Under the pieces are notes generated by a model. The model worked only from the letters and a program-made list of their open reading frames with translations, was not told the DNA's origin and did not search any database. A program made the translations under genes and the position numbers. Below, one piece after another: positions 6,811-16,063 of a stretch of DNA of 64,000 nt; position 1 is the first letter of the stretch, and every line of letters starts with the position of its first letter. This DNA comes from a virus. The stretch covers positions 92,273-156,272 of IMG/VR virus record IMGVR_UViG_3300050821_010968; one strand, written 5' to 3'.

Positions 6811-7260
6811 ATGGAAAGCAAAGTAAAGTCCACCTACGATGCGCTTTTGGCGCTTCAACTGGTGGGATCAGCAGCGGTCACGAACGTTGGTTCAAACGTT
6901 TCGTCCATTGTCGATCTTAATCTCATCACAAAAGGTCGTGGTGATCTTGACGGACGTTTCGGTGAAGGTTCCTTCGACGTGGTCTTCCACGTTGTTGCCC
7001 TTGACCACACGACCGGAGATGAAACCTACACGGTTCACTTCAAGTCTTACGACATCAACGGCGCGAACGGCACCGATCAGGAAACTCAGGTCCTGACGAC
7101 CGCGAACATCGGCGAGACTTATCGCTGGAAGTTCGACACGCGCACGTTGCAGAACACTCACGCGGCTGCCGCCCAGTTTGGCCTCGATATTGTCTGCGCT
7201 GGAACGACCCCAATCTTCCAGTACTGGGCATTCATCGCTCCCAACCTTGCGTGGGGCTAA
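6811..7260 (+). CDS. probable capsid-associated (decoration) protein
   Basis: The 149-residue protein is beta-rich with regular spacing of Asp, Thr and Val, has no signal peptide, and ends with an aromatic C-terminus (PIFQYWAFIAPNLAWG). It lies 50 bases after the major capsid gene behind AAGGAAA and is followed by a strong terminator, so it belongs to the capsid transcription unit. Its position and size fit a decoration or head-completion protein; no family was recognised, so the role is inferred from context. Confidence 0.6.
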   Translation: MESKVKSTYDALLALQLVGSAAVTNVGSNVSSIVDLNLITKGRGDLDGRFGEGSFDVVFHVVALDHTTGDETYTVHFKSYDINGANGTDQETQVLTTANIGETYRWKFDTRTLQNTHAAAAQFGLDIVCAGTTPIFQYWAFIAPNLAWG

Positions 7261-7284
7261 TAGCCTAAACGGCTAATGAATCAG

Positions 7285-7317
7285 GGGCAGCAGTCTAATC
7301 GGCTGCTGCCCTTTTTT
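7285..7317 (+). terminator. intrinsic terminator after the capsid unit
   Basis: GGGCAGCAG (7285-7293) pairs with CTGCTGCCC (7303-7311), followed by a run of six T. Confidence 0.93.
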
Positions 7318-7374
7318 CTTCAAAATTCAAAGGTGCCTGATCAAACAGACGGCTAGCCGTTCACGGAGACGCTT

Positions 7375-7749
7375 GTGGAGAAAGACCACTTCATCACGCG
7401 GGACGGTCTGGTGTTTGCTGGGTCGCACCTGATTGCAGATTTTTGGGATGCTGAGGGGCTCGACGATTGTGAGCGCCTCGAAGAGGCCATCCTTGCCGCT
7501 GTAGAGGCCGCTGGAGCCACGTTGCTTCACATCCATCTCCACACCTTCGGTGACGGTGGAGGGGTCTCAGGCGTCGCTGTGTTGGCTGAGAGCCACATCA
7601 GCGTTCACACATGGCCCGAACGTAATTTTGCAGCCTTCGATGTCTTCATGTGCGGTGATGCGAATCCCCGGGAAGCCATTGAAGTTCTCAAGGCTCATTT
7701 GAAGCCGAAGAACTTTGTCGTAGCTGAACATAAGAGGGGACTTGTCTAA
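7375..7749 (+). CDS. speD: SpeD-like pyruvoyl-dependent decarboxylase (AdoMet decarboxylase family)
   Basis: The 124-residue protein has the length and motifs of prokaryotic S-adenosylmethionine decarboxylase proenzymes: GSHLIADF at the N-terminus, then LAESHISVHTWPE around the self-cleavage site, with Ser73 as the residue that becomes the pyruvoyl group, and DVFMCGDANP. The family enzyme makes decarboxylated AdoMet for spermidine synthesis. Some phage SpeD homologues are known to have changed substrate to arginine or ornithine, so the substrate is not certain. The GTG start at 7375 has GGAG 8 bases upstream. Its stop directly abuts the protease gene. Confidence 0.92.
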   Translation: MEKDHFITRDGLVFAGSHLIADFWDAEGLDDCERLEEAILAAVEAAGATLLHIHLHTFGDGGGVSGVAVLAESHISVHTWPERNFAAFDVFMCGDANPREAIEVLKAHLKPKNFVVAEHKRGLV

Positions 7750-8535
7750 ATGATTCAACGTACCATTAAGCGTTATGGCTGGAAGCGTGATCTTCCAGAT
7801 CACCGTGATTTACTATACGGTGCCGTTCATCACGCAACTGCGGTTGTCGAACCGCCTTCTGTCAATCTAAAGCCGAAACTTGCATTGGTCTTCGATCAGG
7901 GCGATCTCGGGTCCTGCACAGCAAACTCAACGATGTGGATGTGGCAGTTTGTCCACGGCGCTCCTCCCGGTGATACCTGCTGGAGCAGAATGTTCACATA
8001 TATCGAATCTCTCATCGCTGAAGGCTCCTATCCACAGGATGCCGGAGCCGAACTCCGCGATGTTATTAAGGTCATGTCCGTCAAAGGCATTCCGCCTGAG
8101 AAAGACTTTCCATATATCGTCTCCACCTTTCCGCACAAGCCGTCTCGCCATGCCATTCAGGATGCGGCGAATGACAAGGTCATCAGCTACTCGCGTCTTG
8201 CTACTCGGGCTGATTTTCTAAACTGCCTTGCAAGCGGCTTTCCGTTTGTCTTCGGCTTCACGGTTTATGAGAGCTTTGAATCTCAGGCTGTGGCAAGCAC
8301 CGGTATCGTTCCGATGCCGAAGCCGACCGAGCAGGTTCTTGGCGGTCATGCGGTTTGCTGCATCGGCTACGATCAGAACTTCAATGGAACCGGACAGCTT
8401 TATTATCTCGTTCAGAATTCATGGGGGCTAGACTGGGGCGTCAAAGCTGACCCGGGATGCTTTTGGATGCCAGCGACGTATCTGGAAAACCCGAATCTTG
8501 CGAGCGATTACTGGACGGTTCGCAACAGCAAGTAA
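7750..8535 (+). CDS. papain-like cysteine protease (C1A)
   Basis: The 261-residue protein has the complete papain triad: DQGDLGSCTANS with Cys56, GGHAVCCIGYD with His200, and VQNSWG with Asn223, plus the oxyanion Gln in DQG. The N-terminus (KRYGWKRDLPDHRD) matches the usual start of microbial C1A proteins. There is no signal peptide, so it acts in the cytoplasm or is packaged. It is translationally coupled to the SpeD-like gene (its ATG follows the stop at once). Phage head maturation proteases are normally of other folds, so a role in capsid processing is only a possibility. Confidence 0.9.
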   Translation: MIQRTIKRYGWKRDLPDHRDLLYGAVHHATAVVEPPSVNLKPKLALVFDQGDLGSCTANSTMWMWQFVHGAPPGDTCWSRMFTYIESLIAEGSYPQDAGAELRDVIKVMSVKGIPPEKDFPYIVSTFPHKPSRHAIQDAANDKVISYSRLATRADFLNCLASGFPFVFGFTVYESFESQAVASTGIVPMPKPTEQVLGGHAVCCIGYDQNFNGTGQLYYLVQNSWGLDWGVKADPGCFWMPATYLENPNLASDYWTVRNSK

Positions 8536-8542
8536 TAAGTTG

Positions 8543-8580
8543 ATGGTGTAATGAGATAAAACTCATTACACCATTTCCCT
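8543..8580 (+). terminator. terminator-like hairpin
   Basis: ATGGTGTAATGAG (8543-8555) pairs perfectly with CTCATTACACCAT (8562-8574), followed by TTCCCTT. The T tract is poor, so it may act as an mRNA end or as a partial terminator. Confidence 0.65.
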
Positions 8581-8605
8581 TAACTGACAGATGAGGTCGG
8601 AATCC

Positions 8606-8633
8606 TTGACACTCAAGCTGTTCATAGTATATC
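8606..8633 (+). promoter_or_regulatory. promoter
   Basis: TTGACA 8606-8611, 16-base spacer, TATATC 8628-8633. Best match to the -10 consensus in the window. It serves the gene at 8691 and following structural genes. Confidence 0.8.
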
Positions 8634-8690
8634 TGAACCACAAATCTGGTGCACCCGAGCGCCATTAATCCCGAAAAATTAGGAACAAGA

Positions 8691-9107
8691 ATGGCAAAGA
8701 CAGTCAAAGTGTATGGGCAGCAGGGAGAAGTTCGTGATGAGAGTCTTCTCAATGCCCGAGACCTCGTGAATGGTTGCAGCGGCTACTGGAAATGGAAGCC
8801 CGAGCAGAAAGCCGGGTCTCCTATGGACCCAGTCCCATTCGCACGTTCCACGCCGCCGTCTCCGAAGTCAGCGACACAAGAACTTCTTGATCGCATGGGG
8901 ACTGGCGGCAATGCCATCGGTGAGCGCACGCTTGGCGTCGAGAAAGAACCTGTTGTTGAGGAAGTCGTCGAAGTAGAGGCATTTAAAGACCCTGTACTCG
9001 ACGAGCCGGATGACACAGGCGAAGAAGAATCAGTTGTAATCCCTGAAACACCGGCAGCGAAGCGTCGTCGCCAAGCTCGTGAAGCGAAAGCTGAAGATGG
9101 GAAATAA
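8691..9107 (+). CDS. hypothetical structural-region protein
   Basis: The 138-residue protein starts MAKTVKVYGQQGEV, has a short folded N-terminal half, a Pro-rich linker, a very acidic segment (EEVVEVEAF then PDDTGEEESVV) and a basic tail (AAKRRRQAREAKAEDGK). This looks largely disordered. ATG 8691 with AGGAACAAG upstream is preferred over an in-frame ATG at 8649. It overlaps the next gene by 11 bases. No family recognised. Confidence 0.6.
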   Translation: MAKTVKVYGQQGEVRDESLLNARDLVNGCSGYWKWKPEQKAGSPMDPVPFARSTPPSPKSATQELLDRMGTGGNAIGERTLGVEKEPVVEEVVEVEAFKDPVLDEPDDTGEEESVVIPETPAAKRRRQAREAKAEDGK

Positions 9108-9315
9108 CATCATCAGCATTCACGTCACTGGATGCCACCACAATGGTATCCCGCAAGACATCGATCAGATGGCGTTCGAATTTGTGAAATCACTCAAGTC
9201 AGCCGGTCACACTGTAACAAGTGCCAAGATTGTTAGCGGCGGCGAGTATGATCTTCAGAACGGTGGCCGTTTTCCGTTGAAGTCGGAAAATCCAGACTTC
9301 TATAATAAGAGATAA
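9097..9315 (+). CDS. hypothetical protein
   Basis: The 72-residue protein starts MGNNIISIHVTGCHHNG and shows an alpha/beta pattern (a strand, a long helix DIDQMAFEFVKSLKSAGH, a strand SAKIVSGG). It overlaps the end of the previous gene. No known motif. The start is set by the overlap and by the lack of an earlier ATG with a ribosome-binding site. Confidence 0.55.
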   Translation: MGNNIISIHVTGCHHNGIPQDIDQMAFEFVKSLKSAGHTVTSAKIVSGGEYDLQNGGRFPLKSENPDFYNKR

Positions 9316-9321
9316 TCCTAG

Positions 9322-9627
9322 ATGATTCACTTCGGCTTCATTGGCGTAACCGTCGTCGAATCGGTGACGAACTCCGCCGCAACTGTTTATACGGCTGATG
9401 TCCCGGATGTCAGAAAATTCCGGCTGCTGATTTCGAGTGATGTGGATATCCATATTCAACGCGATCCGGTCGGAACGGTTTCCCCAACTGTCGATCCTTC
9501 ATCGGCCCCCCGCATCCCCGCCAATACAATTGTCGAAGTCTCGATCTTCGGCGAAGAGCAGATTTCCGCCGTAATTGCTGCCAGCGCATCGGGCAATGGA
9601 AGCATCTGGATCACGCTGGCTGAATAA
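9322..9627 (+). CDS. hypothetical beta-rich structural protein
   Basis: The 101-residue protein is rich in Val, Ser, Thr and Ala with short strands (FGFIGVTVVES, KFRLLISSDVDIHIQRD), as in small virion proteins. It sits between structural genes in the same direction, 6 bases after the previous stop. No family recognised. Confidence 0.55.
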   Translation: MIHFGFIGVTVVESVTNSAATVYTADVPDVRKFRLLISSDVDIHIQRDPVGTVSPTVDPSSAPRIPANTIVEVSIFGEEQISAVIAASASGNGSIWITLAE

Positions 9628-9640
9628 AGGAATTTAAATA

Positions 9641-10675
9641 ATGTCTGTCTTGGAAAGCGATCTCTATTTTTACGGTTCGGCAAATATGCCGGACGGCGAT
9701 GGCACGACCACGGGCGGCGCGCTCGATACCACGAAGTTGATCTTCTTCAACGACATCTCGCCTGCTGGTACGATGAACTATGTCTCGTCATCTGCCTCGG
9801 ACACGGCTGCGACCATTACACTTTCAGGCCGCGACTCCACGGGTGTCATCCAGACCGAAACCAAGACTTTCAACGGCACAACGCCAGTTACAGGATCGCA
9901 GTCTTTTGAGCGCCTCTTGAAAGGTGTTATTGCTGGTACAACGGCTGTCGGCGATCTGGCAGCAATCTCGAACACGGCTGTCATCTCAGCACACACCGCG
10001 CAGGCGGCCTCGGCTGCATCAGGTGCGACCGCAGCATCCATCACACTTCAGTCCGGCGACGGCGCTTCCGTTTCTGTCGGGCAGATTATCCGCATCACGA
10101 ACAACCTGCCTTCTGGTGTTCAGAACCAGCTTCGCCGCATCATCCGGATTTCGGGCGACATCGTCTACGTCAACCGCGCATGGGGAACTGTGCCGTCGTC
10201 CGCATCGACATATTCCATCTATGAAGGAATGTTGTTCGACCTTGCACCGAACCAAGTCACACAGATTCGTCGTCCGTTCTATAACGCGGCTGCCGACGTT
10301 CCGGGTGGCTCGAACCGTACCTATTACGAAAAAATCTTTGCAGTCAACAGCAATACCACAACCGCATTGACAGTTGTGGTAATCTCGAAACAGGTCGATC
10401 CTTCTTCTGGAACATTGCAGTTCGCACTCACGAACGCGCTCAATGATACCGGCACCGTTGCCAATCGCCAGACTGCACCTGTCTCTGGAATCACGTCGTT
10501 CTCATCGGGCTCGTCACCGCAGACCATCAACGTTCCGTCGCCTCAGAATCTTCCATCTGGTGCAACGCCAAATGCTGCGGGCGCACAAGGTATGTGGCTG
10601 TCTCTTGCCTTAACGGCAGGACTCGCAGCGGCGAAGACTTCTTTCGATATTCGTGTGACGGGTCAGACGACCTAA
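9641..10675 (+). CDS. virion structural protein, beta-rich
   Basis: The 344-residue protein is poor in charged residues and rich in Ser, Thr, Ala and Gly, with repeated beta-strand pattern (ATITLSGRDSTG, ASITLQSGDGASV, IVYVNRAWG). There is no signal peptide. A good ribosome-binding site (AAGGA) precedes ATG 9641. The composition is typical of head fibre, decoration or tail appendage proteins; the exact role is not recognisable. Confidence 0.6.
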   Translation: MSVLESDLYFYGSANMPDGDGTTTGGALDTTKLIFFNDISPAGTMNYVSSSASDTAATITLSGRDSTGVIQTETKTFNGTTPVTGSQSFERLLKGVIAGTTAVGDLAAISNTAVISAHTAQAASAASGATAASITLQSGDGASVSVGQIIRITNNLPSGVQNQLRRIIRISGDIVYVNRAWGTVPSSASTYSIYEGMLFDLAPNQVTQIRRPFYNAAADVPGGSNRTYYEKIFAVNSNTTTALTVVVISKQVDPSSGTLQFALTNALNDTGTVANRQTAPVSGITSFSSGSSPQTINVPSPQNLPSGATPNAAGAQGMWLSLALTAGLAAAKTSFDIRVTGQTT

Positions 10676-10685
10676 CGGAGGAACT

Positions 10686-10889
10686 GTGTCCCTTTCGGTA
10701 GTCTCATCGAGTTATTCTAGCGGAGCCACCCAAGCAGACGGTTCACATTGGATTGTTGAAACCATTACCATCAGTGATGGCTCAACTCAGATGATCCAAT
10801 ATCTTGCAGCGCCCGGATGCGATTTGGATGCGCATCTGACAGCCACAGTTAATTATTACAACACTCTATTCTCTACGGATGATTCGTGA
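10686..10889 (+). CDS. small structural-region protein
   Basis: The 67-residue protein begins at GTG 10686 behind a strong GGAGG. It is beta-rich (SHWIVETITISDGSTQMIQYL) and overlaps the next start (GTGA). Such small proteins with ITISDG-type strands are common next to phage structural proteins; the role is unknown. Confidence 0.6.
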   Translation: MSLSVVSSSYSSGATQADGSHWIVETITISDGSTQMIQYLAAPGCDLDAHLTATVNYYNTLFSTDDS

Positions 10890-12223
10890 CAGCGCATTAC
10901 GTTCGTTCAGGCGCAGCAGGCTCGAATAACGGTACGTCGTGGGCGAATGCCTACACGACGATGACGGCTGCGATAGCAGGTGGTGCAGCGGGAGATACCT
11001 ACTACGTTTCGGAAGATCATGCCGAATCTACTGCGGGTTCCGTCGCGCTTGCGTTTAATGGTACTTCTGCTGTCCCAGACCTTGTCATTTGTGTTAACCA
11101 CGCAGGGTCTGTACCTCCTGTCTCAGCCGACTTGCGCACCACTGGTCAGATCACGGTGACAGGTGCTGCCGTTATTACCACAACCGGCTACGCGAAGATT
11201 TACGGCATCATTTTCAACAATGCAACTGGGTCTGGTAGCAACAATTTAAACATTGGAGGTGCAGCGGCTGTCCCTGTAGGGTTGAAACTTATCAATTGCC
11301 AATTAAATGTAAAATGCACCGGCACTGGTGCTCGCATAGTAATCGGCACGAATACTTCTGGTGGTTCTGGAACTGGTTACATAGAGTTGTTTAACACGAC
11401 ATGTAGTTTTTCCAATGCCAGCCAAGGTCTTACAGTCAATGGCACAGTTTACTGGCGGAATACGCCTAGTTTGATTCAAGGCGCTACAATTCCTACGACC
11501 TTAATTTCTGTCTCATCCGCCGTTTCATCTATAGTTCTGTTTGAAGGCTGCGATCTGAGTGCGTTGGCCTCTGGTCATATTATTGTCGGAGCAGTCGCGA
11601 GTGCATTAAAAGTTATATTTGTTAATTGTAAGCTAGGCGCATCGGTCACTATCGCTGCTACACCTACTATTGATGCTTCTATAATTGATTTGATAAACTG
11701 TGATTCGGCTGCCACCACGAACCGTCAGGAGCGCTACACCTACGCTGGTACATTATCTACGGAGACAACTGTAGTACGCAGCGGTGGCGCGAATGATAGT
11801 GTTCAATCGATGTCGTGGAAAATCATTACCACTGCTAATACCAATAATACGTTTCCTTTCGAAACATTCCCAATCGATACTTGGAATTCTAAGGTAGGGC
11901 AGACTGTCAATGTTAACCTTGAAATACTCAATGACGGTGTGACACTTCAAAATTCTGATATCTATCTTGATGTTTACGGGCTCACCGATACCACTGATCC
12001 CCTTGCATCATTGATTTCCAGTGGTCCAGCGGACCCATTAGCTGCCGGTGCAAATATCTCATCTTCATCAGCTTCTTGGGTCACTACCGGTCTGACAAGC
12101 CCAATTGCACAGAAAATCACTGTCTCTTTTACACCTCAGACACAAGGATATATTCGTGCCTATGTACGGATTCCGAAAGTGTCGAAAACCATCTGGGTAG
12201 ACCCGGCTATCTATTTCTCCTAA
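10886..12223 (+). CDS. parallel beta-helix tail or head appendage protein
   Basis: The 445-residue protein starts with YVRSGAAGSNNGTSWANAY, a pattern found at the N-terminus of right-handed beta-helix (pectate-lyase-like) proteins, followed by short regularly spaced strands with repeated Ile/Val/Asn ladders (residues about 60-270) and a beta-sandwich-like C-terminus (VNLEILNDGVTL to ISVSFTPQ region). It starts with GTG overlapping the previous stop. Beta-helix proteins in phages are tailspikes or capsid fibres that bind or cut surface polysaccharide. No catalytic residues could be assigned. Confidence 0.65.
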   Translation: MTAHYVRSGAAGSNNGTSWANAYTTMTAAIAGGAAGDTYYVSEDHAESTAGSVALAFNGTSAVPDLVICVNHAGSVPPVSADLRTTGQITVTGAAVITTTGYAKIYGIIFNNATGSGSNNLNIGGAAAVPVGLKLINCQLNVKCTGTGARIVIGTNTSGGSGTGYIELFNTTCSFSNASQGLTVNGTVYWRNTPSLIQGATIPTTLISVSSAVSSIVLFEGCDLSALASGHIIVGAVASALKVIFVNCKLGASVTIAATPTIDASIIDLINCDSAATTNRQERYTYAGTLSTETTVVRSGGANDSVQSMSWKIITTANTNNTFPFETFPIDTWNSKVGQTVNVNLEILNDGVTLQNSDIYLDVYGLTDTTDPLASLISSGPADPLAAGANISSSSASWVTTGLTSPIAQKITVSFTPQTQGYIRAYVRIPKVSKTIWVDPAIYFS

Positions 12224-12235
12224 GAGGATTGCGAC

Positions 12236-15200
12236 GTGAGCACGCAGCGCATCCTCGCGGGATTTCCTTTCCCAGCTTTTGCCACTGAACGCGCAGGCCA
12301 ACAAAACATTGTTGTGTCTGTTTTTCTCGTTGGCTCTGAAAAAGTCAACGCTGACGTTATCAGCTTGGAAGAAACGGCATCTAGTATCTTGTCAGATACC
12401 GTTGGCCGTAACGAATTCAATATAATTAAATACAATGCCCGGATCGTTGCAGGACTCCCTTTTCCAGCAATGATGATTGAATCTGGCGTCATCGGACGAC
12501 AGGCAATTATCAGTGGTCCGTCTTTTATCAATGAAATTCCTATTCTAACAACGAAGTCCGATATCGTCGGTAGTCTGACGTTTAGTGATAACATCCAGTT
12601 CGACATCGTTCCTCGCGTGGAACCGGATGTGACATCAAGACGTGATGATCTTGGAAATGTAGAAATCGCATCTGCGGATCGTGTAGATTCTATTACCCCA
12701 ATTGAAGAAGGAGCATCTTCGAGAAGCGATATCATTCCAGCATTGGAGTCCTCTAGCTTATCAAAAGCTGATATCCTTTCGATTCAAGAGATCGCTTCGA
12801 GTGCAAGAAACGATATACTGACTCGGTTAGAAGTTTCATCTTCGGATCGCGTTGATATTTTTTCCCAGAATGAAGGAGGGACATCGTCCAAAAATGATGT
12901 TGTCTCCGCATCTGAGTTATCTACTTCATCGAAGGTTGATATTCTCTCGACTCAAGAAAATGCTTCTAGCGAAAAATCCGATATCCTCCCCAAACTGGAA
13001 TACGCTTCATCGCTATTTATGGATGTAATCGTTCCATCAGAATTTAATATTATCTTAAACACCGTTCAAGAACATAATTTGATTGAATTTGGGTCAAGTC
13101 TCAACTCAGATGCGATCCCACCGAAAGAGTTCTCTGCATCTAATCGGTTAGACATTATCTCGCCTATCCAGAGTCAAGCGCAGTTAAATTCGGATACAAT
13201 CGGCTTAATCGCCCTGCAAGGATTGCTCGTAACCGCCGATACGATGGCGTTTGTGGAATGGCTGACAGCCAAGTATTCCGCACGTATCAACGCTGCATTC
13301 CCATTCCCGTCTTTTGTAGTGGAGACGCAGCAGCGCCAAGCGATCACTTCTGGACCTGTCTTTGTGAATGAGAATCCGATTTTGACTGTGATCGGAAACA
13401 TTCTTACCAATTTTGATTGGCTGTCCAACGTTAAAATCGCTGCCGACACATTAGCATTCGCAGAGTGGCTCATCGCGAAATACTCCGCACGTATCAACGC
13501 TGCATTCCCATTCCCGTCTTTTGTAGTGGAGACACAACAGCGTCAAGCTATTACGTCAGGCCCAGTGTTCATTGTTGAAAATCCGATCATTTCCATCATG
13601 GGAAATATCCTATCATCTATGGATTGGCTCTCCATCCTGAATTCCGATATCAATGGAGTTAATGAAGTTGCGCTGACGACACACACAGACCTGATCCCAA
13701 GCCAAGAATGGGGAATGTCAGCAAAATCCGATGTTCTCCCCAAACTGGAATATGCTTCATCGCTATTTATGGATGTAATCGTTCCACAAGAATTTCATAT
13801 TATCTTAAACACCGTTCAAGAACATAATTTGATTGAATTCGGCGCGACATTTAGAGCGGATACTGCATCCGTGCAGGACTGGGCATATATATTACAGAAT
13901 GTGCAACCCAAACAACAGATAGAATTCGCAGGCTCAGCCAAAAGCGATAATGTCTCCTTGCCATGCTGGCAAGCGACGTTGAACACAGATCAATTGGTCC
14001 CGACTGAGTTCCTCGGCTCTAGCGTTGCGACATTCACTCCACGAAACCCGCTTGAATTCGGAACTGGAATGCGTGCAACTTCAAGACAGCAAACTGAGTT
14101 TGGAATGGGAGCGCGCAGCGATAGCAGCGCGCCGTCCGAAAGAGCAGCTTCATCGAAGATTGATCTTGTTGGGTCGCTGGAGAGCGCTGCGCGTATTTAC
14201 AGTAATCCACACGTCGCATTCGATTATCTAACAAACGAACAAGCCGGAATTCATATCTTTGACGATTTTGGCATGACGACGAAAGCTGATATTGCCTCGG
14301 TATCAGAGCGTGGGATGTCTGCGCAACATGACGATATTGGAACCGTCGAGGAAAGTGGAACTTCATTCAATAATTCGCGAATTCCTTCCGATCATTTGTC
14401 AGCGCCATTAGCGCTGACTCACGTTCTGATCGAAGCCGCAACAGGCGCTCGCTTCACGGCACACCAGAATATCGATTTTGGCATGACAGCGCGTGCCGAT
14501 AACTTGGGCTTCGTAGATTTTGGCTATGGCATTTACGGTCGAGCATATTCTCAAATGGAAATCTCGGCGTCATCGAAACTGGATATTTCCGGACCTTCCG
14601 AATGGCGCACATCGTTGAATGCAGATAATATTTCTCCTCTGGAATTTCACAATTCTAGCTTCTTATCGACAACATACGCTCCGATTGAATTCGGTGTGTT
14701 ATCTCAAGCGACATCGCGTGTGCAAACGGAGTTTTCTACAAGTGTTCGCGCGGATTTGAATACAGCACTGTATAACTTGGCATCTTCGCAAGCAGATCAG
14801 AGCACATTCTTTGAGATGCAGACTGCAATTGCTTCTTCTATCCATGTGATGGCTAATTGGTTGGCTATCATGCACACGATTCAAGAAAAGTTTCAGATTG
14901 AGTATGGAACCAATGTAACTTCTAACGCTATCTCAATTATTGAAGGCTTGGCAAGCTCGTTCGCGCAGATTGAGAGCGGCATCGCGACGTTGACAGACGT
15001 TAGCATGACGGAAGAACTCGATAGTGACTGGATTGGCGATCTTCAAACCAGTATTTCAGACCTCGTCGAGTTCAATACAAGTCTGCAATCCGAGATTGAA
15101 GCGTTTTTCGATGCCGGAATGGTCTCAACACAGGATTTTGAGGGTGATCCGGAAATTTCTGTGTCTTCCGAGGGCGTCAATCTTGTCGAGATTACGTATT

Positions 15201-16039
15201 TAGCCAATCTTTTCCGCGCAGAGACGATTTTCAACGAAAATTCGACAGAGACACGCGCAACGCATACGCATCAGATTGAATTTGCGATGTCCGCAGAGGC
15301 ATTCCTGATTGGGCGCATCGATTGGGTCGGTATCTGTTCTGCTATCTGGCCGAATCCGGTTAATTTCAGCGCTAATACCTTAGCAACTCTACCTGTTCGT
15401 GAAGAAAGTGGTACGAAAGCGGAATCTGCTGTTGAACCATTGGAAGAAATTGGTGCTCGTATAGATGGCAGCATGGAATCGCAGATTTCACGGACTGCAA
15501 CTACTCTTCATACGGAAAATGTTGCGACGAACTGGCTCACGACATTGAATTCAGACATTCAGATAGCCATGTCGGCTGCTGTAAGCGCAACCGCACTCAT
15601 TACGTCTTATGCGGAAGTTATTATTCATGCATCTGTCATCTTCAATGGTGAATTTCCTCTTGAAATCAACACAAGCGCACAGATGGTCCCATTACCCGAG
15701 ATCGATGTGGTAGCTTCGCTGTCGGCAACGACATCGAACGTTCCAGTGAGCGAAGCATCCGGCGTCACTACTGACTTTGAAGCCTTTACCGCTTTTGAGA
15801 GCAGCGTCGAGATCACCTATTTCACTTATCTTGAATTCTCGGGTGTCTTCTTCGTTACTACTGCCGTTGGGCGCACATGGCACCATCAGACGGCGCTCCG
15901 TATGTTCGGGGACGGCATCAACACGCTCCGTTCGTTCGCCGAGTATCAGATCGTCCGTGAGTCGCAGGATGCAATGGCGGTTCGTAGTTTTGCAGCCGAG
16001 ATGGCACCCAGATTCTTTGCAACCGCAATGGCTGCATGA
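12236..16039 (+). CDS. giant repeat protein, probably virion-associated
   Basis: The 1267-residue protein consists largely of 17-18-residue units of the form (S/T)S-x2-D-(I/V)-x4-E-x3, for example SSSLSKADILSIQEIASS. Dozens of units can be followed from about residue 100 to 1150. Two longer blocks are duplicated almost exactly, including an FPFPSFVVETQQRQAITSGP segment seen twice and related in the N-terminus. The C-terminus (RTWHHQTALRMFG and a helix of about 45 residues) is not repetitive. GTG 12236 follows GAGG. Repeat length and position among structural genes suggest a fibre or whisker; no family recognised. Confidence 0.7.
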   Translation: MSTQRILAGFPFPAFATERAGQQNIVVSVFLVGSEKVNADVISLEETASSILSDTVGRNEFNIIKYNARIVAGLPFPAMMIESGVIGRQAIISGPSFINEIPILTTKSDIVGSLTFSDNIQFDIVPRVEPDVTSRRDDLGNVEIASADRVDSITPIEEGASSRSDIIPALESSSLSKADILSIQEIASSARNDILTRLEVSSSDRVDIFSQNEGGTSSKNDVVSASELSTSSKVDILSTQENASSEKSDILPKLEYASSLFMDVIVPSEFNIILNTVQEHNLIEFGSSLNSDAIPPKEFSASNRLDIISPIQSQAQLNSDTIGLIALQGLLVTADTMAFVEWLTAKYSARINAAFPFPSFVVETQQRQAITSGPVFVNENPILTVIGNILTNFDWLSNVKIAADTLAFAEWLIAKYSARINAAFPFPSFVVETQQRQAITSGPVFIVENPIISIMGNILSSMDWLSILNSDINGVNEVALTTHTDLIPSQEWGMSAKSDVLPKLEYASSLFMDVIVPQEFHIILNTVQEHNLIEFGATFRADTASVQDWAYILQNVQPKQQIEFAGSAKSDNVSLPCWQATLNTDQLVPTEFLGSSVATFTPRNPLEFGTGMRATSRQQTEFGMGARSDSSAPSERAASSKIDLVGSLESAARIYSNPHVAFDYLTNEQAGIHIFDDFGMTTKADIASVSERGMSAQHDDIGTVEESGTSFNNSRIPSDHLSAPLALTHVLIEAATGARFTAHQNIDFGMTARADNLGFVDFGYGIYGRAYSQMEISASSKLDISGPSEWRTSLNADNISPLEFHNSSFLSTTYAPIEFGVLSQATSRVQTEFSTSVRADLNTALYNLASSQADQSTFFEMQTAIASSIHVMANWLAIMHTIQEKFQIEYGTNVTSNAISIIEGLASSFAQIESGIATLTDVSMTEELDSDWIGDLQTSISDLVEFNTSLQSEIEAFFDAGMVSTQDFEGDPEISVSSEGVNLVEITYLANLFRAETIFNENSTETRATHTHQIEFAMSAEAFLIGRIDWVGICSAIWPNPVNFSANTLATLPVREESGTKAESAVEPLEEIGARIDGSMESQISRTATTLHTENVATNWLTTLNSDIQIAMSAAVSATALITSYAEVIIHASVIFNGEFPLEINTSAQMVPLPEIDVVASLSATTSNVPVSEASGVTTDFEAFTAFESSVEITYFTYLEFSGVFFVTTAVGRTWHHQTALRMFGDGINTLRSFAEYQIVRESQDAMAVRSFAAEMAPRFFATAMAA
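12985..13850 (+). repeat. duplicated DNA blocks inside the repeat gene
   Basis: A block near 12989-13090 recurs near 13739-13835 almost unchanged (both begin CCCAAACTGGAATA and run past the codons for a EHNLIEF segment), and a block at about 13279-13325 recurs at about 13489-13535 (CGCACGTATCAACGCTGCA start). The near-identity at DNA level points to recent internal duplication or gene conversion within the reading frame. Confidence 0.8.
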
Positions 16040-16063
16040 TAGACTTCCCGAAAAGGTAGAGTT

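Noticed and set aside
12700-15600. CRISPR-like array
   Set aside because: The periodicity comes from codon-level repeats of a protein; there are no identical repeats separated by unique spacers.
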